DNA of 8,081 bases. Origin: CBDUQI01 sp965369325. GTDB lineage: Bacteria > Pseudomonadota > Gammaproteobacteria > Steroidobacterales > JBCBZW01. The translations under genes were made by a program, and so were the position numbers. The notes beneath the pieces are model-generated. The model worked only from the letters and a program-made list of their open reading frames with translations. It did not search any database and was not told the DNA's origin. Position 1 is the stretch's first letter; each line of letters opens with the position of its first letter. The stretch lies in NCBI GenBank assembly GCA_965369325.1, contig CBDUQI010000243.1, positions 1 through 8,081 of the forward strand, in the 5' to 3' direction. This document shows, piece after piece, positions 1 to 5,700 of this stretch.

Positions 1-309
1 ACTCCAGAGTGTTTTGGGCCGATCGCCGCGTTGCTCCGGCGTCGTCCACGCGACACGCAGCGGCACCAGTAGGGTGTCGGGCGGATGCGCATCCGCGCCA
101 TTCAGCGCATCACTTAGCGGCGCTATCGGGATGTTCTCAGGATCGGCAGCAATCGGGACCACCACCTGCGCCACCGGGCCACTAAAGCCTGCCTCCGCGC
201 GGGATTGCTCGATCCACTCGCTCAGCACCGTTTGCTCGGTCGCGTTGGAAGCATCCACTATGAATAACACCGCGCTGGCACTGTCCTGCGGCCAGGGCAG
301 CGTCTTCAT
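1..309 (-). CDS. plsB: Glycerol-3-phosphate acyltransferase (PlsB2-like), N-terminal fragment
   Basis: Only the first 103 codons are present; the gene continues past the left edge in an open frame. The peptide starts MKTLPWPQDSASAVLFIVDA and contains a stretch reading LLVPLRVAWTTPEQRGDRPK at residues 80-99. This resembles the N-terminal domain of long PlsB2-type sn-glycerol-3-phosphate 1-O-acyltransferases, which precedes the catalytic HX4D domain; the catalytic part lies outside the window. The enzyme family makes lysophosphatidate from glycerol-3-phosphate and an acyl donor at the inner membrane. The ATG (309-307) overlaps the TGA of the upstream HAD-PlsC gene by four bases (ATGA), which points to translational coupling in one operon. 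The same gene order is known in Mycobacterium (Rv2483c then Rv2482c), and that context carries much of the identification. Without the catalytic domain the call is an inference; another protein encoded after plsC is possible. Confidence 0.6.
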   Translation of the reverse strand, partial: MKTLPWPQDSASAVLFIVDASNATEQTVLSEWIEQSRAEAGFSGPVAQVVVPIAADPENIPIAPLSDALNGADAHPPDTLLVPLRVAWTTPEQRGDRPKTLWS

Positions 310-1883
310 TCGGAGGCCTTCTTATCGCTGCCGGTTTTGCGGGTCGCCGACTTTTTCTTACTGCTGCGTTTTTTTTTCTTCTTGCGCGTCTTGCGTACGG
401 GCTTGGTGGCGGGGGTTGCCGCAGGCGGTTTTGTCTCGGCGCCCGCCTCATGGGTGTCGGACTGCCCCAGCGCGTCTACGAACAGGTTGCGTACCTCCTC
501 CACGTGCTCACGAATGGTGTTCGCCCGCCACTCGCTGGTATCTACCGGCGCTAGTATCCGCGCCCGAACCGTGGCTGAGCGGAATACGAACTCGCCCTTC
601 GGCGCGACGTCCCCGGCGTTAAAGATCACAATCGGGACAATCGGCACGCCGCCCTGGATGGCTAGATGGAAGGCGCCTTTTTTGAACGGCCCCAATGTTG
701 GGGAGACCGAACGGGTGCCTTCCGGCGCGATCAGCACCGATTTGCCCTCATTGCGCATCACGTCCACCAGCGGGCGCATCGCTTCAATGGCGCTGCGGGC
801 ATTTTGCCGATCAATAAACACCACGCCGCCAAACTGCAGCGCCTGGCCCAGCAGGGGTAGTCGTTGCAGTTCTTTTTTTCCGATGCCGGCCAGATCACGG
901 CGCAGCAGACTCACCAGCACAATCACGTCGGCTTTGCTCTGATGGTTAAATACGAACACCGCCGGGCGCTGCAACCATAGATTGTGTTCGTCCTCCACCT
1001 CCAGATCCATACCGATGAGCGCGCTGGCAGTATCGGCAAACAGGGAATACGAGAAATTCTGTGCCTTGCGGCGAGATCCGGTCAGCGCCCAGATCGGCAG
1101 GCTGGCGGCGAACGCGCCCAGCAGAGATCCGGTGGCGGCGATCGATCGCGCCCAATCGAGCGGGCCCGGTGTGCCCCGACTGCTGAAGCTCTGCATGGGC
1201 CATTGACGTTCGCGGGCGTGGCGCGTGAGTTTGCGATCCGGGTTGAGCGGGCGCGGGTGTCCGATATGCTCTAGCAGCTCAATATCATCCATGCTATCGG
1301 AGTAGAAATAACTGTCGGCCAGGCTGACCCCTTCGGTTTGCGCCAGATGCTCCGCTGCGGCAACTTTGCCAGGCCCGAAGCAGGTGGGGCGCTCCACGCC
1401 GCCGGTGAACACGCCGTCGCGGGTTTCCAGGCGCGTGCACAGCACGTGTTCGAATCCCAAATCGGCGGCCGCCGGATTCACCTGGTAGGGCGTGGCCGAG
1501 GAGATAATGGCCATGGTATGCCCTTTGGCCATGTGCGCCTCGATGATGGCGCGCGCCTCGGGATAGACTTTTCGGGCAATGTGCTTCTGGTACAGCGTCT
1601 CCCCGAGGTCGATGTAAGTTTGCTCGCTCACGCCGCGTAAAAATTGCGAGGTGGCGACCATCATGCCGGAGAAGCCCATGTTGCCAAGGCCGAAGTTGGC
1701 CATCGCCCCGACCAATGTGGTGAACTCCGCCATCGACAAATGCCCCTGGCTGATTTGCTCGCGCACAAAGGCAAAGGCGGAGTAACCGGCGATGACGGTG
1801 CCGTCGAAGTCAAAGAACGCGCCAATCTGCGGCCCATCAGGCAGCGCATTAATTTTGGCGATGGTAGAACTAATGTCAGACAT
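306..1883 (-). CDS. plsC: Bifunctional HAD-IB phosphatase / 1-acylglycerol-3-phosphate acyltransferase fusion
   Basis: The 525-residue protein joins two enzymes. Residues 20-215 form a HAD-IB phosphatase: DFDGT at 25-29 (nucleophile D25, acid/base D27), SSAT at 128-131, the conserved Lys at K173, and the metal-binding YSDSMDD at 194-200. A hydrophobic segment around 247-268 probably anchors it to the inner membrane. Residues 300-460 form a PlsC domain: NHQSKAD at 313-319 (HX4D, H314/D319), FIDR at 356-359, PEGTRS at 387-392 and VPIVPIVI at 413-420. All motifs look intact, so both activities are plausible: acylation of lysophosphatidate to phosphatidate, and hydrolysis of a phosphomonoester whose identity cannot be read from sequence. 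Such fusions are often mis-named as serine phosphatases (SerB). The last ~40 residues are a Pro/Ala then Lys/Arg-rich tail. I chose the ATG at 1883 because a GGGAGAG ribosome site lies 7 bases upstream and the HAD domain starts soon after; an in-frame ATG at 1928 has no such site and would add 15 unlikely residues. It overlaps the next gene by ATGA. Confidence 0.92.
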   Translation of the reverse strand: MSDISSTIAKINALPDGPQIGAFFDFDGTVIAGYSAFAFVREQISQGHLSMAEFTTLVGAMANFGLGNMGFSGMMVATSQFLRGVSEQTYIDLGETLYQKHIARKVYPEARAIIEAHMAKGHTMAIISSATPYQVNPAAADLGFEHVLCTRLETRDGVFTGGVERPTCFGPGKVAAAEHLAQTEGVSLADSYFYSDSMDDIELLEHIGHPRPLNPDRKLTRHARERQWPMQSFSSRGTPGPLDWARSIAATGSLLGAFAASLPIWALTGSRRKAQNFSYSLFADTASALIGMDLEVEDEHNLWLQRPAVFVFNHQSKADVIVLVSLLRRDLAGIGKKELQRLPLLGQALQFGGVVFIDRQNARSAIEAMRPLVDVMRNEGKSVLIAPEGTRSVSPTLGPFKKGAFHLAIQGGVPIVPIVIFNAGDVAPKGEFVFRSATVRARILAPVDTSEWRANTIREHVEEVRNLFVDALGQSDTHEAGAETKPPAATPATKPVRKTRKKKKKRSSKKKSATRKTGSDKKASE

Positions 1884-1890
1884 CCAATCT

Positions 1891-1897
1891 CTCTCCC
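1891..1897 (-). promoter_or_regulatory. Ribosome binding site of the HAD-PlsC gene
   Basis: On the minus strand the sequence GGGAGAG lies 7 bases before the ATG at 1883-1881. It decides the start in favour of this ATG over the in-frame ATG at 1928, which has no purine-rich stretch at the right distance. Confidence 0.65.
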
Positions 1898-2133
1898 GGT
1901 TATGGAAAGTGTGCCCGTCATTGCGCATCGACGCCAGTGCTGATGGCGGATGCGGTTTTACCTAAGCCGCGCGGGCACGATGAATGTGCTCTGCCGCACA
2001 GTTTGTCGCGCTAGAGCAGTGGATACTCTTTTGTATTGCGTGCAGGCACCGCTGCCTGGCGCAGGCGCCGCGTACGCTGGTGGCCAGGATGGCCCGGCTC
2101 AGCACTAACGGCATCCGTCAGCTTCTATCACCC

Positions 2134-2142
2134 AGGGAAGGG
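2134..2142 (+). promoter_or_regulatory. Ribosome binding site of the small exported protein gene
   Basis: The purine-rich AGGGAAGGG lies 5 bases before the ATG at 2148. It is a strong Shine-Dalgarno match. Together with the immediate signal peptide it supports this start and the reality of the gene. Confidence 0.7.
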
Positions 2143-2147
2143 CTCAT

Positions 2148-2504
2148 ATGAAAACTGCTCGCACACACACTGTCGCGCTGGTCTCGGCCATTGCTGGCAT
2201 CGCGGCGACGATGGCCGCCGTACCGGCATTGGCGGGCGGCAGCACCATCGCCCGCAGCGTCAAAGTGGAGACGCTTGAAAATCGCACGCCTGAACAACGG
2301 GCCGCTCGTCGCACCGAGGCGCATAAGGAATGGGAGCGGCTTACTCTCGCTGACCGCACAGCCGCCAAAGCCCGCGCCCAACAGCTTAAGGCGCGCTGGG
2401 AGGCGCGAACCGATGGTGAACGGGCACGGGAGGCGAAAGCTCAGAAGCAGCGGCGCAAGGCCTTGAAGGTGAGTGACACCGGTGCTCAGGACGGGTTGGA
2501 GTAG
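2148..2504 (+). CDS. Small exported, highly charged helical protein of unknown function
   Basis: This 118-residue precursor has a classic Sec signal peptide: MKTAR charged start, hydrophobic core from about residue 9 to 25, and a cleavage motif ALA after residue 29. The predicted mature protein of about 89 residues is rich in Arg, Lys, Glu and Ala, has no Cys, and looks almost wholly alpha-helical. A loose repeat is visible with the pattern T-x-x-x-R followed by charged helix: T47-R51, T66-R70 and T88-R92, with Trp at 62 and 84 after the first two. This resembles the TPEQR-type repeats of small periplasmic proteins such as DUF3106 members, but I assign no family firmly. A strong ribosome site supports the start. 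It is a single gene, divergent from the lipid operon and convergent with the giant gene. Its function is unknown; a periplasmic location is inferred from the signal peptide. Confidence 0.8.
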   Translation: MKTARTHTVALVSAIAGIAATMAAVPALAGGSTIARSVKVETLENRTPEQRAARRTEAHKEWERLTLADRTAAKARAQQLKARWEARTDGERAREAKAQKQRRKALKVSDTGAQDGLE

Positions 2505-2515
2505 CTGGCACCGTA

Positions 2516-2656
2516 GGGCAAGACTTCTGGGGCCAAGGTGCCGCCAACAGGCGGCAAGATTCCTGGGGCCAGGTGTCGCCAACAGGCGGCAAGATTTCTG
2601 GGGCCTAGGTGTCGCCAACAGGCGGCACCAGTGCTGGGGCTAGGTACCGCCCGTGG
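2516..2656. repeat. Four tandem 35-36 bp repeats, each with a hairpin
   Basis: The spacer between the small gene's stop (2504) and the giant gene's stop (2703) contains units at about 2516-2550, 2551-2585, 2586-2621 and a diverged one at 2622-2656. The shared CTGGGG block starts at 2527, 2563, 2598 and 2634 (spacing 36, 35, 36). Unit junctions form hairpins: TGCCGCC-AACA-GGCGGCA at 2539-2556 is a perfect 7-bp stem. At 2574-2591 and 2610-2627 the stem starts TGTCGCC, giving one G-U pair in plus-strand RNA. The fourth position has CGCCC-GT-GGGCG (2648-2659). No U-tracts follow, so these are not standard intrinsic terminators, but their place between convergent genes fits a role in transcript ends or a REP-like element. 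Confidence 0.85.
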
Positions 2657-2667
2657 GCGACTGCCGC

Positions 2668-2686
2668 GGCCTGGGGTACTCAGGCC
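2668..2686 (-). terminator. Possible hairpin at the 3' end of the giant gene
   Basis: GGCCTG and CAGGCC form a perfect 6-bp stem around a 7-base loop, starting 17 bases after the stop of the giant minus-strand gene. There is no T-rich tract after it on either strand, so it may only stabilise the mRNA end or mark a Rho-dependent stop. Assignment as a terminator rests on position alone. Confidence 0.3.
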
Positions 2687-2702
2687 GGGCAAACCTGTGC
2701 GA

Positions 2703-5700
2703 CTACTGCACGCTTAACTCCAGATCGTTGCCACTGCCCTGATCCAGCACAAAGCTGAAGCCGTTGCCGGCATCGGTGCCGGTGATGCTGGCGATGCTGC
2801 CGGTTTGTGAAGCAAAGCTCATGAAGCGCAGATTCTCCCCGCCGGCGGCCGCGTAGCCGCCTACCCGTTGAATGTCCAGGGTGCCATCGAGTGCGGCGGC
2901 ACCTGATACGTTCATGAACCCGAACACCGTGTCGCTCGCAATCTCAAGCGAAATCGTGGCACCACCATTCAGCGTCAGATCGCCGTCGCGATCGATCAGG
3001 CCGCCTTCGCCCAGCAGCCAGGCGCCGCTGCCCGGCAGCACTGTCCCGTCGATTTCGACTTCGCTGTTACGCGCGCCCACGGTGCCCTGATTGTCGAATG
3101 TATCGAGATTAATGTGAATGAGCTGGCCGGTGCGGTCGGCAATGATGCTACCGAAGTTAATCACGGTGCCGCCGTTGCCCACGGTGCCGCCACCGCCGCG
3201 GACGGTAATGTTTGGGCCGATGCTAAGCGTGCCGGCTGCTGGCGGGACCAGCAGGTTCTCGCACGTGCAGCCGTCGTTTTCGAACACCACTTCACCGGTG
3301 CCGCCCAGTGTCTGGCTCCCTTCGAACTCCACCGCACCGATCAGGCCGAACGAGGTGCTGGTGTCGGCCATCGACAGGACCCCGTTTAACGTGAGGCCGT
3401 TGCGCACGGTGATGAGGGTGTTGTTCAGTATGTGAATACTGGCGTTCATCACCACGTTGTCCAGGCTGGCGTTCAGGTCGTCGCGCCCAGTGAGGCGGCC
3501 GTCGCCGTTGATGGTGATGTTGCTCAGGTTTAGCCCGGCCATGCGCACCTGACCACTGCCACTCAGCAGGTTCATGCTGGCGCCGTTGCCATCCACGTTG
3601 CCCGCCAGATCCAGCACTTCGACACCCAGATCTGGGATCAGCGTGCCGTTAAACACCAGGTTGCCGTCGCTGCCGCCTAACACGCCACCGCCGCCGCGCA
3701 CTGTCACACCGGCGCCGAAACTCACGGTAGCACCCCCGACCGCTTCCACGATGTTCTCGCAAGTACACCCGGCATTATCGAACACCAGCGTGCCCGTGCC
3801 GTCTACCAGTTGATCGCCGACAAAGTTCACCCGGCTGATCAGGCCAAAGCTGGTGTTGGTGTCGCTAAGGGTAAGGTTGCCGTTTAGAGTGAGGCCGTTG
3901 GTGAGGATAAGCGTGGAATCGAACGCCAGGTGCACATCCGCATTTAGGGTCACGTTGTCGAAGCTGTTGTTGAGGTTGTCGCGTCCGGTCAGGATGCCGT
4001 CGCCGTCCACGGTGATGTTACTGAGGTGCGCGTTGGCCATGCGTACGATGCCGGTACCCGCCGCTACCGTCATGTTGGCGCCGCCGCCGTCGATGCTGCC
4101 ACTAATGTCGATAAACTCGACGCCCAAGTCCGCCTGCAGCGCGCCGTTATACACCAGCGCGCCCAGGTTGCCGCCCAGCGTGCCGCCGCCCCCACGTACT
4201 GTCAGGGTAGAGGCGAAGCTTACGGTGCTGCCGTCGATTGGGGCGATGATGTTCTCGCACACACAGCCGATGTTCTCGAACACGAACTGGCCGCTGCCGA
4301 GCACCGACTGGTCGCCTGAGAAATACAGTCGTGCGACTTCGCCAAAGGCATCGCTGGTGTCGTCCAGGCGCCATTCCCCGTTGAGCGTGAGCCCGTTAGT
4401 AACGGTGACGATGGAATCAATGTCGATGCGCGCATTTGCGTTTAGCGTGACATTGGCCAGGGCAAAATCGCCGCCGTTACCCAGCAGCGTTCCGTCGCCG
4501 TCCACCGTCATGTTGCGCATGGCGCCATCATCGAATACGACGCTGCCGGCACCGGCCAGCACGCTCATGCTGCCGCCGTCGTTATCCAGTACGCCGGCAA
4601 GGTTGATGCTGCCCGCCTCAGGAATGATAGTGCCGCGAAAATCGATCACCCCGTCGGTGCCGCCAAGATGACCATTGCCACCGCGCAAGGTGATGCCGCT
4701 GGCGATACTCAGCGTGCCGCCGTCGCGCGCTTCGATAAAGTTGGCTTCTGTCACCGCCCCGTTCAGATGGTCGAGCAGAACGGTACCGGTGCCGTCCAGC
4801 GTTTGCGTGCCGGAGAAAACCAGTGAAGCTGCCCGCCCGAATGCTAGGCTGTTGTCGTCCAGGCTGATCTGCCCGTTCAGCGTGAGTCCACGGGTGACGG
4901 TCACCTGGGTGTCGGCGTCCAGCCGCAGATTGGCATCCATCGAAATTGCAGCCACTGCCACGTCTTCGCCGCTGGCCAGTAGGGTGCCGGTGCCGAGGAC
5001 CGTCATGTTGCGCAGAAGCGCGCCGCCGTCCAAACGCACCGTGCCAGTGCCGGCGTTAAGCGTCATTGCACCGCCCAGGCCATCGATAATGCCGTCAAAT
5101 TCGATATAGCCGGTGAGGTCCGGAGTAATGGTGCCGTTGAATGCGATGATGCCGTCGCCGCCGCCAAGCGAGCCGCCGCCGCCGCGCACGGTGATGCCGG
5201 CGCCAATCAACACAGTAGACTCGTTGATCGCGTGTACACGATTAAGTTCGGGGCCGAACGCGTTCTCGAACAGGAACTCGCCCGTGCCCATCACGCTCTG
5301 ATTGCCGTCAAAGTGCGCGAAGGCGCGGTCGCCGAAGTCATCAGCAGTGTCGCTTAGCGCCACAGTGCCATCCAGCACCATGCCGCCGCGTACGGTGAGT
5401 TCATTGTTGGCCGTGATCGCGAAGCGCACGCCCGTGTTCACTATGAGTCCGGGCGAGGCAATACCATCTCCAATGATCAGTGTGCCGCCGAGGTCCACGT
5501 CGGAGAACACGGTGAGTGTGCGCACGTTGTAGGTGCCGCCCGCAATTGTGACCGGGCCGGCGGTGCTGATTAGCACATCGTCGCTCATGCCCGGCACCGC
5601 GCCGGTGGACCAGTTGCTGCCCGTGTTCCAGTCGCCGCCGACCGGGTTCACCCACTCCACCGTGGGTGGGTTGTCCAGATCGGCCACGTTGAACACGCCA

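Larger units (their letters stand above)
1884..2147. other. Divergent intergenic region with overlapping inverted repeats
   Basis: This 264-base spacer separates the minus-strand lipid operon from the plus-strand small exported gene, so it must contain the promoters for both. I could not find a convincing -35/-10 pair for either; the best AT-rich patch is near 2020-2036. The clearest structure is at 2043-2069. There a perfect inverted repeat CAGGCA-CCGC-TGCCTG (2043-2058) shares an arm with GCCTG-GCG-CAGGC (2054-2066), and GGCGC-AG-GCGCC (2058-2069) overlaps both. These lie about 80-105 bases before the small gene's start and could sit in its leader or be a protein-binding site. No coding sequence is supported here. 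Confidence 0.5.

Noticed and set aside
14..622. Plus-strand open frame over the end of the HAD-PlsC gene and the PlsB2-like start
   Set aside because: It lies antisense to two frames with clear protein signatures and ATGA coupling; its composition is that of a GC-rich shadow frame.
2003..2030. Sigma70-like promoter (TTGTCG with GATACT) for the small gene
   Set aside because: The two hexamers are only about 13 bases apart and each is a weak match, so I do not call it.
2118..2618. Minus-strand open frame across the small gene and the tandem repeats
   Set aside because: Its repeated peptide is just the translated 35-36 bp repeat, the unit lengths of 35 and 36 shift frame, and it is antisense to a gene with a good ribosome site and signal peptide.
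2516..2656. CRISPR array
   Set aside because: The units abut directly with no unique spacers, and no cas gene is present.
2703..3072. Autotransporter beta-barrel or PEP-CTERM sorting signal at the C-terminus of the giant protein
   Set aside because: The last ~120 residues contain no amphipathic barrel-length domain ending in an aromatic residue, no PEP motif, no transmembrane helix and no basic tail.
3853..4671. Long plus-strand open frame (272 codons) antisense to the giant gene
   Set aside because: It mirrors the repeat units, is rich in Ser, Pro, Thr and Arg as expected from the complement of Gly/Asn/Asp/Val codons, has no ribosome site and no recognisable domain.
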